Below the pieces are notes generated by a model. That model was not told the origin of the DNA, made no database searches, and saw nothing but the letters and a program-made list of their open reading frames with translations. A stretch of DNA of 64,000 nt from Makana sp044442725 (GTDB lineage Bacteria > Pseudomonadota > Gammaproteobacteria > Enterobacterales > Enterobacteriaceae): assembly GCA_044442725.1 (NCBI GenBank), contig JBISJR010000001.1:62001-126000 (forward strand), in the 5' to 3' direction. The translations under genes were made by a program, and so were the position numbers. Positions 26,437 to 36,321 of this stretch are shown here, piece after piece (within the stretch, counting starts at the first letter, position 1; each line of letters opens with the position of its first letter).

Positions 26437-27309
26437 TTAATTTACTTTAATAAAGTTTATCCTATTTTGATAAGATTTTTTAATTACATATTGATATAAT
26501 TTAGGCACGACAAAAGAAAAATATTTAATTGAATTTTTTTCACTTGGATGTGATATATATTCATAATCTTTAATATTTTTAATAATATTAAAAGATGATT
26601 TGACTTTTTTAATCCAATTTAAAAAATCATATTTATCATTTGTAACTATTACTTTGAATTTCATTCCATAAAAACCTTTTCCACTAAAATTAGAAGAAAT
26701 ACCTTTATAATTTCCAGGTTTATTTGATATAATATTAAGTATAGAATTCATACCTGACATAGCATAAATTTGACTTCCTAATTGAGGAATAAAAAATGAA
26801 TTCATTACTGAATTTGATGTAATTTCAAATTTTATTGGAATATTAACAGGAAAAGCAATTTCATTTATTGTAGCTATATTATTTTTTGGATAAATAAATA
26901 ACCATTTCCAATCCATAGATATAACTTGAATATTAATTGTTTTATATTTTGATATTATTTTTTTTCTTTGATCTAATTTATGTGTTGATTTCCATGTTAT
27001 ATAACTTAATATAGAAACTATAATAAAAGGAATTATCCATATAAAAAATTCTATTTTTTTAGAATAACACCAATCAGGATCATATTTAGAATTTAAATTT
27101 GATGATTTATATTTTAATATAAATATAAAAGTCATGATTATAACAGGTATAACTAATATTAACATTAATATTAAAGATATAATAATTAAATTACGTTGTT
27201 CTATTCCAATTTGACCTTTTGGAAACATTAAAACTATTTCTTTACAACCGCTTATAGACATAAAAAATATAAATATTAATATTTTAAATAAAAATTTTAT
27301 TACTTTCAT
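26437..27309 (-). CDS. cyoA: Cytochrome bo3 ubiquinol oxidase subunit II (lipoprotein)
   Basis: Periplasm-facing subunit II with two N-terminal membrane helices and a cupredoxin-like domain lacking the CuA ligands, as is normal for quinol oxidases. The signal ends in the lipobox SISGC (Cys22), which predicts acylation. The second and third hydrophobic stretches contain YDPDWCYSKKIEFFIWIIPF, and the domain contains VISMDWKWLFIYP, IPIKFEITSNSVMNSFFIPQLGSQIYAM and FSGKGFYGMKF. At 290 residues it is shorter than in E. coli (315), mainly at the C-terminus. It is the first gene of cyoABCD, and its start is preceded by AGAGTATAAATAT. Confidence 0.96.
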   Translation of the reverse strand: MKVIKFLFKILIFIFFMSISGCKEIVLMFPKGQIGIEQRNLIIISLILMLILVIPVIIMTFIFILKYKSSNLNSKYDPDWCYSKKIEFFIWIIPFIIVSILSYITWKSTHKLDQRKKIISKYKTINIQVISMDWKWLFIYPKNNIATINEIAFPVNIPIKFEITSNSVMNSFFIPQLGSQIYAMSGMNSILNIISNKPGNYKGISSNFSGKGFYGMKFKVIVTNDKYDFLNWIKKVKSSFNIIKNIKDYEYISHPSEKNSIKYFSFVVPKLYQYVIKKSYQNRINFIKVN

Positions 27310-27508
27310 ATATTTATACTCTAAATTTAAAAAATTTTAAACATTAAATTTTTAACTTATTATTCAATTTTAAATTAAATAATTGAAATAATATCAATTA
27401 ATTTTTATTAAATCAATATTTAATTTATTTATTTATATATTAATATATATTAGAATAAATTTTTAAATAATTTAAATTTAATTTATAAATTAAAATAAAA
27501 TATAATAC

Positions 27509-28789
27509 ATGAAAAAAAATAACTTAATAAAAGAATTATATAATAGAAATATGATTTATCAAATTACAAATAAAGATTATTTATCTAAAAAATTATTAGA
27601 AAAAAATATCAATTTATATTGTGGTTTTGATCCAACATCCGATAGTTTACATGTTGGACATTTAGTAGTTTTATTATGTTTAAAGCAATTTCAATTGTCA
27701 GGACATCGTCCAATAATACTAATTGGAGGTTCTACTGGATTAATTGGTGATCCTAGTTTTCAAAATACAGAACGTAAATTTAATAATGTAGAAAAAATTA
27801 AAAATTATATAAAAAAAATTAAAATTCAAATATCTATGTTTTTAAATTTTAACTGCGAAAATAATAGTGCTATTATTTTAAATAATGAAGATTGGTTTAA
27901 TAAAATTAATATTATTAAATTTTTAAATAAAATAGGGAAATATTTTTCAGTTAATAAAATGATTACTAAAGAAATTATTAAAAATAGATTAAAAAATAAA
28001 AAAAATGGTATTTCTTTTACTGAATTTTCTTATAATTTATTACAAAGTTATGATTTCTCTTATCTTTATAAAAAATATAATGTATTATTACAAATTGGTG
28101 GAGCAGATCAATGGGGAAATATAATTTCTGGAATATTTTTAACTAATAAATTATATAAAAAAAAAGTATATGGTTTAACTGTTCCTATTATAACTAATTC
28201 TAATGGAATAAAATTTGGTAAAACAAAAAGTGGAACAATTTGGTTAGATAAAAATAAAACAAGTCCTTATAAATTTTATCAATTTTGGATTAATATTCCT
28301 GATAATGATTTATTAAAATTTTTAAAAATTTTTAATTTAATAAATAATATTGAAATTAAAAAAATAGAAAAAAAATATAAATTTGAAAATAAACTTTATT
28401 ATTATAAAAAAAAAATATTAGCAGAAGAAATTACTAAAATTGTTCATGGAAAAAAAGAATTAAAATCAGCAAAAAGAATAACATACAGTTTATTTAAAAA
28501 TAAAGTTACAAACTTAACAGAAAAAGATTTTAAACAATTATATAAAGACGGAATTAAAACAATAAATATAAAAAAATGTTATGACTTACAACAAATTCTA
28601 AAAAATTCTAAATTAGCTATTTCTCGTAATCAAGCTAAAATTTTAATAATATCAAATGCAATATCTATAAATGGTAATAAACAAAATTGTCCTAAATATT
28701 GTTTAAATGAAAATGATAAACTTTATAATAGATTTACTATTTTAAAAAAAGGAAAAAAAAATCATTGTTTATTAAATTGGAATAATTAA
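27509..28789 (+). CDS. tyrS: Tyrosyl-tRNA synthetase
   Basis: Class I synthetase charging tRNA-Tyr. The 426-residue product matches E. coli TyrS (424). Visible are LYCGFDPTSDSLHVGHLV (HIGH equivalent HVGH), the tyrosine-binding segment LLQSYDFSYLY and QIGGADQWGNI, then the KFGKTKSGTIWLD loop typical of bacterial TyrRS. A C-terminal S4-like RNA-binding domain (SKLAISRNQAKILI, AISINGNK) is retained. It is divergent from cyoA with a 199-bp spacer that should hold both promoters; it is followed by clpP on the same strand. Confidence 0.97.
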   Translation: MKKNNLIKELYNRNMIYQITNKDYLSKKLLEKNINLYCGFDPTSDSLHVGHLVVLLCLKQFQLSGHRPIILIGGSTGLIGDPSFQNTERKFNNVEKIKNYIKKIKIQISMFLNFNCENNSAIILNNEDWFNKINIIKFLNKIGKYFSVNKMITKEIIKNRLKNKKNGISFTEFSYNLLQSYDFSYLYKKYNVLLQIGGADQWGNIISGIFLTNKLYKKKVYGLTVPIITNSNGIKFGKTKSGTIWLDKNKTSPYKFYQFWINIPDNDLLKFLKIFNLINNIEIKKIEKKYKFENKLYYYKKKILAEEITKIVHGKKELKSAKRITYSLFKNKVTNLTEKDFKQLYKDGIKTINIKKCYDLQQILKNSKLAISRNQAKILIISNAISINGNKQNCPKYCLNENDKLYNRFTILKKGKKNHCLLNWNN

Positions 28790-28914
28790 AAAATAAATAT
28801 AATTTAAAAATATTAGATATTAATAAATTATATTTATATATTATAAATAATAAATTAATTATTAATTAAATATTAAATTTTATTTATTTTTTTATAAAAA
28901 TCAAAGAGGATAAT

Positions 28915-29538
28915 ATGTTATTATATAATAATAATTTTAATAAATTAAATGAAAAATATTTCTTACCAGTTGTTGTAGAAAATACATATAGAGGTGAACG
29001 TTTATATGATATTTTTTCTAAATTACTTAAAGAAAGAATAATATTTATAACAGGTTATATAGAAGATTACATGGCAAATTTAATAATAGCACAGATAATA
29101 TTTTTAGAATCTGAAGATCCTTCAAAAGATATAAATTTATATATTAATTCTCCAGGTGGAATAATTACATCAGGTATGTCAATATATGATACAATTCAAT
29201 TTGTAAAACCAGATATTAGTACTTTATGTATGGGACAAGCTTCTTCAATGGGGGCTTTATTATTAGCAAGTGGATCTAAAGGAAAAAGATTTTGTTTACC
29301 AAATTCAAGAATTATGATTCATCAACCATTAGGAGGGTTTCAAGGTCAAGCTACTGATATAGAAATTCATGCTAAAGAAATTTTAAAAATAAAAAAAAAA
29401 ATAAATAAATTAATTTCTAAACATACAGGAAAAAATATTGAAACTATATGTAAAGATACTGAAAGAGATTGTTTTTTATCTGCAAATGAAGCAATTAAAT
29501 ATGGCATAGTTGATTTTATTTTAAATAAAAGAATTTAA
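28915..29538 (+). CDS. clpP: ATP-dependent Clp protease proteolytic subunit
   Basis: Serine peptidase that forms the 14-mer chamber used by ClpX. The 207-residue product equals E. coli ClpP. The catalytic Ser is in GQASSMGALLLASG (S111), the His is in MIHQPLGGFQGQATD (H136), and the Asp lies in the following DTERDCFLSANEA segment. AGAGGAT sits 4 bases before the ATG, one of the clearest ribosome-binding sites in the window. First gene of clpP-clpX-lon, the E. coli order with tig missing upstream. Confidence 0.97.
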   Translation: MLLYNNNFNKLNEKYFLPVVVENTYRGERLYDIFSKLLKERIIFITGYIEDYMANLIIAQIIFLESEDPSKDINLYINSPGGIITSGMSIYDTIQFVKPDISTLCMGQASSMGALLLASGSKGKRFCLPNSRIMIHQPLGGFQGQATDIEIHAKEILKIKKKINKLISKHTGKNIETICKDTERDCFLSANEAIKYGIVDFILNKRI

Positions 29539-29646
29539 ATATTAAATTTAATAAATTTAAATTTATATAAATATTTTTTAAAATTTAAATAAAAAATAAT
29601 TTTTTATTAAAATTAACATATAATTAAATTTTAAAGAGATTAAATA

Positions 29647-30888
29647 ATGATAGATAAGAAAAATAATAAAAAAATACTTTATTGCTCTTTTTGTAATAAA
29701 AATCAAAAAGAAGTATTTGAAATAATTTCAGGAAAATCATCTTGTATATGTAATAATTGTATATATTTATGTAATGAAATTATTGAAAATAATATAAAAA
29801 TAAATAATGATAAAATTAAAAATTTAAAAATAAAAAAACCTTATCAAATATATAATTATCTTGAAGAACATGTTATAGGTCAAAAAAAAGCTAAAAAAAT
29901 ACTTTCTGTGGCTATTTATAATCACTATAAATGTTTAAATAAAAATTATATTTTAAATAATAATGAAATTGGAAAAAGTAATATTTTACTAATTGGACCA
30001 ACTGGAAGTGGAAAAACTTTTTTAATAGAAAAACTTGCAAATTTTTTAGATATTCCTTTAGCTATATCTGATGCCACAACTCTAACAGAAGCTGGATATG
30101 TTGGTGATGATGTAGAAAATATTTTAAATAAATTATTACAAAAATGTTCTTATGATATTGAAAAAGCACAAAAAGGAATAATATATATTGATGAAATTGA
30201 TAAAATTTCTCGTAAATCTTATAATCCATCTATTACTAGAGATGTTTCTGGTGAAGGTGTTCAACAAGCTCTTTTAAAAATAATAGAAGGAACTATTTCT
30301 TCTGTTCCGATAAAAGGTGGAAGAAAGCATCCTTTACAAGAATATTTAAATATTGATACTTCTAAAATATTATTTATTTGTGGTGGTTCTTTTTCTGGAA
30401 TTAATAAATTTATTGAAAATAAAAATGAAATTAATACAGGTATTGGATTTAATGCAAAAATTAAAAATTATTCAAATAATATTAAAAATATTAAAAAAAA
30501 TAATAAAATTAATCAAAAAGATTTAATTAAATTTGGTTTCATACCAGAATTAGTTGGTCGTTTGCCAATAATAGTTCAATTAAATAAATTAAAAAAAAAA
30601 GAATTAGTAAAAATTTTACACAAACCAAAAAATTCAATAATAAATCAATATAAAAATTTATTTAAATTAGAAAATGTTAATTTAGAATTTCAATATGAAT
30701 CTTTAATTTATATTGCAAAAAAAACTATTAAAAGAAACATTGGTGCTAGAGGTTTAAGATCTATTTTAGAAAACATTTTATTAGAAACAATGTATGAAAT
30801 TCCATCTAAAAAAAATGTGAAAAAAGTATTAATAGAAGAAAGCACTGTTCTAGGTAAATCTAAACCTATTATTATATATAATAAATAA
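29647..30888 (+). CDS. clpX: Clp protease ATP-binding subunit ClpX
   Basis: AAA+ unfoldase partner of ClpP. The 413-residue product (E. coli 424) has the N-terminal four-cysteine zinc domain (CSFCNKNQ and CICNNCIYLC), Walker A GPTGSGKT, the pore loop GYVG in EAGYVGDDVE, Walker B IIYIDEIDKI, the RKH-loop region GGRKHPLQEY, the ClpP-contacting IGF tripeptide in TGIGFNAKI, and the sensor 2 arginine in NIGARGLRSI. The adaptor-binding zinc domain is still present although substrate adaptors may be few. AAAGAGAT precedes the start. It lies 108 bp after clpP. Confidence 0.97.
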   Translation: MIDKKNNKKILYCSFCNKNQKEVFEIISGKSSCICNNCIYLCNEIIENNIKINNDKIKNLKIKKPYQIYNYLEEHVIGQKKAKKILSVAIYNHYKCLNKNYILNNNEIGKSNILLIGPTGSGKTFLIEKLANFLDIPLAISDATTLTEAGYVGDDVENILNKLLQKCSYDIEKAQKGIIYIDEIDKISRKSYNPSITRDVSGEGVQQALLKIIEGTISSVPIKGGRKHPLQEYLNIDTSKILFICGGSFSGINKFIENKNEINTGIGFNAKIKNYSNNIKNIKKNNKINQKDLIKFGFIPELVGRLPIIVQLNKLKKKELVKILHKPKNSIINQYKNLFKLENVNLEFQYESLIYIAKKTIKRNIGARGLRSILENILLETMYEIPSKKNVKKVLIEESTVLGKSKPIIIYNK

Positions 30889-30958
30889 TAAAATTATATA
30901 AAATTTATATTTTAATAAATTTCAAATTTAAACTTAATTAAATCTAAGAGATAAATAT

Positions 30959-33325
30959 ATGAATGAAGATTCTGATATTTGCAAAAATATATCAATTCCT
31001 GTATTAACACTTCGTGATGTAGTGGTTTACCCATATATGATAATTCCTTTATTTGTAGGTAGAAAAAAATCAATTAAATCTCTTGAAATTGCAATTGAAT
31101 TAGATAAAAAAATTATAATAGTTGCTCAAAAAGAATCATTAAAAGATAATCCATGTATAAATGATATCTATAATATAGGTACTTTGTCATCTATACTTCA
31201 AGTCCTTAAACTTCCAGATGGTACTATAAAAATATTAGTTGAAGGTTTAAAAAAAATAAAATTAAAATGTTTAATAGATAATGGTAATTATTTATCATCA
31301 AAAATTGATAATATTAAAATTAATAAATTAGATTTAAATATAAAAGAAGTTTTAATAAGAACTATATTAAAACAATTTAAATTGTATATTAATTTAAATA
31401 AGAAAATACCAAAAGAAATAATTATTTCTTTAAATTCTATTGATGATGTTTCTAGATTAGTTGATACAATTGCTTCTCATATGCCTTTAAAAGTATCTGA
31501 TAAACAATTAATTTTAGAAATAAATGATATAAAAGAACAAATAGAATATCTTATGAAAATGATTGAACTAGAAATTGATTTATTAAAAATAGAAAAAAAA
31601 ATCAGAAGTAGAGTTAAAAATCAAATGGAAAAAAGTCAAAGAGAATATTATTTAAATGAACAAATAAAAGCGATTCAAAAAGAACTAGGTGATATAGATG
31701 AAATAAAAGATGAAAATAAAATATTAAAAATTAAAATAGAAAAAATTAAAATGTCTAAAGAAGCTAAAGAAAAAGTTATATCAGAATTTAATAAATTAAA
31801 AATGATGTCACCAATGTCAGCTGAAGCAACTGTAGTAAGAAGTTATATTGAATGTATATTATCTATACCTTGGTATAATAAAAGTAAAGTTAAAAAAAAT
31901 ATTATAAAAGCTAAAAATATTTTAGAAAAAGATCATTACGGTTTAAATAATGTAAAAGAAAGAATTTTAGAATATTTATCAGTTCAAAGTAGAAAAAAAA
32001 AAACAAAAAGCCCTATTATTTGTTTAGTAGGACCACCTGGTGTTGGTAAAACTTCACTTGGAAAGTCTATAGCTAAAGCAACTGGACGTAAGTATATAAG
32101 AATATCTTTAGGTGGAGTTAGTGATGAAGCTGAAATTCGTGGACATCGTCGTACTTATATAGGTTCAATGCCTGGTAAAATAATACAAAAAATTTCTAAA
32201 ATAGGAGTTAAAAATCCTCTTTTATTATTAGATGAAATTGACAAAATGTCTTTTGATACAAGAGGCGATCCATCATCTGCATTACTTGAAGTTTTAGATC
32301 CTGAACAAAATATGGCATTTAATGATAATTATGTAGAATTAGATTATGATCTTTCTGATGTAATGTTTTTAGCTACTACAAATTCTATGAATATACCATC
32401 TCCGTTGCTTGATAGATTAGAAATAATAAAAATTTCAGGATATACTGAAGATGAAAAAACTAATATTGCTATTAAATATTTAATTCCAAAACAAATAAAA
32501 AATAATGCTTTAAAAAAAAATGAATTAGTAATAGAAAAAGAAACTATATTAAATATAATAAGATATTACACCAGAGAATCAGGTGTTAGAAATTTAGAGA
32601 GAGAGATATCTAAAATATGTCGTAAAACAGTAAAAAATCTAATTTTTAATAAAAAAATTAAACACATTAACATTAATAAAAAAAATTTGAAAAAATTTTT
32701 AGGTATTAAAAAATTTAATTATGGTTATGCAGAAAAAAAAAATATAATAGGTCAAGTAACAGGATTAGCTTGGACAGATTCAGGAGGAGATCTTTTATCT
32801 ATAGAAACTGAATGTGTACCAGGAAATGGAAAATTAATTTATACTGGTTCTCTTGGTGAAGTAATGAAAGAATCAATTCAAGCAGCTATTACAGTAGTAA
32901 AATCATTAACATTTAAAATTGGAATAAATAATTATTTTTATGATAAACAAGATATACATATTCATGTTCCTGAAGGTGCTACTCCAAAAGATGGACCAAG
33001 TGCTGGTATTGCTATATGTACTTCTATATTTTCTTGTATTTTAAAAAATCCAGTAAAATCGTATATTGCTATGACAGGAGAAATTACCTTAAGAGGTAGA
33101 ATATTACCTATAGGTGGATTAAAAGAAAAACTTTTAGCTGCACATAGAGGTGGAATTAAAAAAGTTTTAATACCTTATGAAAATAAAAGAGATTTAGAAG
33201 ATATACCAAATAACATTTTAAAAATTTTAAATATTAATATAGTTAATTCAATAGATGAAGTACTTATTATATCATTAATAAATAATCCTTTTAAAGAAAA
33301 AAAAATAGAAGATATGTTAATTTAA
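30959..33325 (+). CDS. lon: ATP-dependent Lon protease
   Basis: Cytosolic AAA+ protease for misfolded and regulatory proteins. The 788-residue product (E. coli 784) carries the N-terminal substrate domain, Walker A GPPGVGKTSLGK, Walker B LLLLDEIDKM, the arginine finger region and the proteolytic domain with the catalytic Ser in PKDGPSAGIA and the Lys in PIGGLKEKLLAA. TAAGAGATAAATAT precedes the ATG. It ends the clpP-clpX-lon block; hupB, which follows lon in E. coli, is missing. HspQ, reported as a Lon specificity-enhancing factor in related enterobacteria, is encoded at 53.9 kb. Confidence 0.98.
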   Translation: MNEDSDICKNISIPVLTLRDVVVYPYMIIPLFVGRKKSIKSLEIAIELDKKIIIVAQKESLKDNPCINDIYNIGTLSSILQVLKLPDGTIKILVEGLKKIKLKCLIDNGNYLSSKIDNIKINKLDLNIKEVLIRTILKQFKLYINLNKKIPKEIIISLNSIDDVSRLVDTIASHMPLKVSDKQLILEINDIKEQIEYLMKMIELEIDLLKIEKKIRSRVKNQMEKSQREYYLNEQIKAIQKELGDIDEIKDENKILKIKIEKIKMSKEAKEKVISEFNKLKMMSPMSAEATVVRSYIECILSIPWYNKSKVKKNIIKAKNILEKDHYGLNNVKERILEYLSVQSRKKKTKSPIICLVGPPGVGKTSLGKSIAKATGRKYIRISLGGVSDEAEIRGHRRTYIGSMPGKIIQKISKIGVKNPLLLLDEIDKMSFDTRGDPSSALLEVLDPEQNMAFNDNYVELDYDLSDVMFLATTNSMNIPSPLLDRLEIIKISGYTEDEKTNIAIKYLIPKQIKNNALKKNELVIEKETILNIIRYYTRESGVRNLEREISKICRKTVKNLIFNKKIKHININKKNLKKFLGIKKFNYGYAEKKNIIGQVTGLAWTDSGGDLLSIETECVPGNGKLIYTGSLGEVMKESIQAAITVVKSLTFKIGINNYFYDKQDIHIHVPEGATPKDGPSAGIAICTSIFSCILKNPVKSYIAMTGEITLRGRILPIGGLKEKLLAAHRGGIKKVLIPYENKRDLEDIPNNILKILNINIVNSIDEVLIISLINNPFKEKKIEDMLI

Positions 33326-34156
33326 TTTTTAAATAAAAATTTAAAATAATTAATATAATTAAATTATAAATTAATATTTCATTTATATTTTTTATTTATA
33401 AATAAAATAAAAAACTAAAATACTTTTAAATTTATTAAATAAATTACAAAATAATATAATTTTTATTTATTAATAATAATATTAATAATGATATTAATTA
33501 TTGTAAAAATTAATAACATAATAAATAAAAGTTTTAAATAATAAATTTTTATTTATAACTAAAAAATTAATTATATTATATATAATAATATAAAATTATA
33601 AAAAATAATTTTTTTAAAAACTTAATTATTTATATAATAAATTATAAAATTATTATAATAATAATTATGTAAAAAATATTTTTTTACAATTTTTATTTTT
33701 AATATTTTTATTTAAAATATTAATTATTATAATAATTAATATTTCTTAAAAAATTTAATTTTTTAAATAATTTAATATATAAATAAATTTAAAATTTAAA
33801 TTTTTTTTTTAAAAAAAATAAAAATATAATTTTTTTATATTTAAATTGAATATATTTTATATTTTAATAAACATTTATTATTAGTTTTAATTTTAATAAT
33901 AATATTTATATTATAAAATATTTAATATAGTTAAAAAATTAATTTTATAAATATATAACAATATTATATAATTAAATAAAAATATAATTTATATTATTTA
34001 TAATATATTTATTAATAATAAATTTATAATTATAATTTAAAATTAAATATTAATTATAACATTTTTTAATATTTTAAATAAAATTTAAAATATTAAATAT
34101 TATTTAATAAAATAAATAAATTATATTTATATATTAAAAAAAAAAAATATATATAT
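33326..34156. other. Largest gene-free region of the window, between lon and crtY
   Basis: 831 bp of nearly pure A+T with no supportable gene. It contains two notable structures. The first is a hairpin at 33668-33688 (9-bp stem TGTAAAAAA with a 3-base loop) followed by T-rich DNA, resembling a terminator. The second is a 30-bp perfect palindrome at 33715-33744. In E. coli hupB and ppiD follow lon, so this may be their decayed remnant, or the decayed remains of carotenoid genes next to crtY (inference). Confidence 0.6.
33668..33688 (+). terminator. Possible intrinsic terminator downstream of lon
   Basis: Perfect 9-bp stem (TGTAAAAAA / TTTTTTACA), loop TAT, then ATTTTTATTTTT. The stem has only one G-C pair, so it is weak, and it lies about 340 bp past the lon stop. 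It could end lon readthrough or belong to a vanished gene. Confidence 0.35.
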
Positions 34157-35263
34157 ATGAAATCATATTTCAATATAATTTTTATTGGATTGGGATTATC
34201 TAATGGATTAATTGCTATTCGTTTAAAACAACATTTTCCAGATTTAGATATTTTATTAATTGAAAAAAATTTAAACATAAATATAAATAAAACTTGGTCT
34301 TTTAATTTTACTGATATCAATTTAATTAAAAACAATTGGATATTTCCTATTATAGATAATTTTTGGAATAAATATATTGTTAATTTTAAAAATTATAGAA
34401 GAATAATAAATACAGAATATTTAACTATTACTTCATATAAATTTTATAAATTTATAATAAAATATTTTGAAAAAAAAATATTATTCAAATATGTTGTTAG
34501 TATTTTAAGCGATCATTCTGTAAAATTAAATAATAATATTATATTAAATGCAGATATAATATTTGATGGTCGTGGTTATAAAAAAAATAATAATAAAAAT
34601 TTATGTTTTCAATTTTTTTTTGGTCAAGAATTTAAACTTAATAAATATCATAATATAAAAAATCCAACCATTATGGATTCTACAATAAGTCAAAAATATG
34701 GTTATAGATTTTTATATATTTTACCAATATCTCCATATTCTTTTATTATTGAAGATACAATTTATTTAAATAGTAAAAATTTAAATATTAAAATTAATAA
34801 TAATAATATATTTAAATATATTGTAAAAAATAAATTTAATTTAAACAAAATATTAAGAGAAGAAAAAGGAAAAATACCTATTTATTTATATGATAATTTT
34901 AATATTTTTATTAAAAATATAAAAATTCCTTGTAGTGGTTTAAGAGCTGGATTATTAAATAATACAACTGGTTATTCTTTTAAATATTCTATTTTTTTAT
35001 CAAATAAAATTAGCAAAATTAATAAATTTACATCTTATTATTTAAATAAATTAATTATAAATATTTCATATAAAATATGGAATGATAATTTATTTTTAAG
35101 AATTTTAAATAGTATTTTTTTTTATAAAAATGTTTTTTTTAAAAAAAAAAATATAATAAAAAATTTTTATAAATTATCAGATAATTTAATAAATAATTTA
35201 TTTTCATGTAAATTAAATTTATTTGAAAAAATAAAAATTTTAAATATAAAATTTAAAAATTAA
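34157..35263 (+). CDS. crtY: Lycopene beta-cyclase
   Basis: FAD/NAD(P)-dependent membrane-associated enzyme that cyclises lycopene to beta-carotene. The 368-residue product resembles Pantoea/Erwinia CrtY (about 382-386) along its length. Shared parts are the nucleotide-binding start NIIFIGLGLSNGLIAIRL, TWSFNF, the IDGRGY-like IFDGRGY, FQFFFGQEF, IMDSTISQKYGYRFLYILP, the acidic IIEDTIY (the conserved Glu is considered catalytic), LREEKGKIPI, the substrate motif SGLRAGLLNNTTGYSF and the end region FYKLSDNLINNLFS. The last 15-20 residues are trimmed. No other crt gene is in the window. Base composition matches its neighbours, so any acquisition was ancient. It stands between a long gene-free region and convergent lipA, with no obvious ribosome-binding site. 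Confidence 0.93.
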   Translation: MKSYFNIIFIGLGLSNGLIAIRLKQHFPDLDILLIEKNLNININKTWSFNFTDINLIKNNWIFPIIDNFWNKYIVNFKNYRRIINTEYLTITSYKFYKFIIKYFEKKILFKYVVSILSDHSVKLNNNIILNADIIFDGRGYKKNNNKNLCFQFFFGQEFKLNKYHNIKNPTIMDSTISQKYGYRFLYILPISPYSFIIEDTIYLNSKNLNIKINNNNIFKYIVKNKFNLNKILREEKGKIPIYLYDNFNIFIKNIKIPCSGLRAGLLNNTTGYSFKYSIFLSNKISKINKFTSYYLNKLIINISYKIWNDNLFLRILNSIFFYKNVFFKKKNIIKNFYKLSDNLINNLFSCKLNLFEKIKILNIKFKN

Positions 35264-35299
35264 TTTTTAAAAAAAATAGAATATATAAATATTTGAATT

Positions 35300-36256
35300 T
35301 TAATTTAATAAATTTTTTGATTGTAAATCTGCATTATAAGATGAACGTACAAATGGGCCACAATAAACATTATTAAAACCCATTTTTAATGCTTCTTTTT
35401 TTATATATTTAAATTCTTCTAAAGTTATATATCTTTTTACAGGTAAATGTTTAGAAGTAGGTTGTAAATATTGACCTATTGTGATCATGTTTACACCACA
35501 ATTTATTAAATCTTTCATTACTTTAAAAATTTCATTTGTTTTTTCACCTAAACCAATCATAAGACCAGATTTAGTTTTTATTTTAGGATTAAAAAATTTA
35601 AATTTTTCTAATAAATTAAGAGATTTAAAATAATTTGCTCCAGGTCTAATTTTTTTATAAAGTCTAGGTACATTTTCTATGTTATGATTAAATACATCTG
35701 GAGTACTTAAATTTAATATATTTAAAGCTATATTCATACAATTTCTAAAATCAGGAACTAATATTTCAATTTTAATTTTATTATTTTTTTTTCTAATAAT
35801 TTTAATGCATTTAGAAAAATGTTTTGATCCTCCATCATAAAGATCATCGCGATTTACAGAAGTAATTACAACATATTTTAATTTCATTTGATAAATAGCT
35901 TTTGAAAGATTATAAGGTTCTTTATAATCTTTATATTTTGGACGACCATTATTAACATTACAAAAAGGACAATTACGAGTACAAATATTTCCTAATATCA
36001 TAAAAGATACTGTTCCAGAATTAAAACATTCTTGTAAATTCGGACATGATGCTTCTTGACATACAGAATTTAAATTATTATTAATAATAATATTTTTAAT
36101 TTTATTTATTAATTTATTATTAATTGGTATTTTATTTTTAATCCAATAAGGTTTTTTTAATTTTTTTATTTTAATTTTTTTATTTATCAATTTTATAGGT
36201 ATAATTTTTGATAAATTAATATTATTTTTTTTATTTAAATATATTTTTTTAACCAT
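35300..36256 (-). CDS. lipA: Lipoyl synthase
   Basis: Radical SAM enzyme that inserts two sulfurs into octanoyl-lipoyl domains. The 318-residue product (E. coli 321) has the auxiliary cluster cysteines in CQEASCPNLQEC, the radical SAM motif CTRNCPFCNV, GGSKHF, and the C-terminal GPFVRSSYNADLQ whose Ser ligates the auxiliary cluster. All residues needed for catalysis are visible. Its clusters would come from the SUF system encoded at 39.5-45 kb. It follows lipB on the same strand by 65 bp, preserving the lipB-lipA pair (ybeF lost). Confidence 0.97.
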   Translation of the reverse strand: MVKKIYLNKKNNINLSKIIPIKLINKKIKIKKLKKPYWIKNKIPINNKLINKIKNIIINNNLNSVCQEASCPNLQECFNSGTVSFMILGNICTRNCPFCNVNNGRPKYKDYKEPYNLSKAIYQMKLKYVVITSVNRDDLYDGGSKHFSKCIKIIRKKNNKIKIEILVPDFRNCMNIALNILNLSTPDVFNHNIENVPRLYKKIRPGANYFKSLNLLEKFKFFNPKIKTKSGLMIGLGEKTNEIFKVMKDLINCGVNMITIGQYLQPTSKHLPVKRYITLEEFKYIKKEALKMGFNNVYCGPFVRSSYNADLQSKNLLN

Positions 36257-36321
36257 ATTAATTTAGTTTCCATAATTTCAATATAAAATTAATTTATAAA
36301 TAATTATATTATAATTTTTTT

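Noticed and set aside
34093..34335. Open frame antisense to the crtY start
   Set aside because: Low-complexity hydrophobic product overlapping the conserved CrtY N-terminus.
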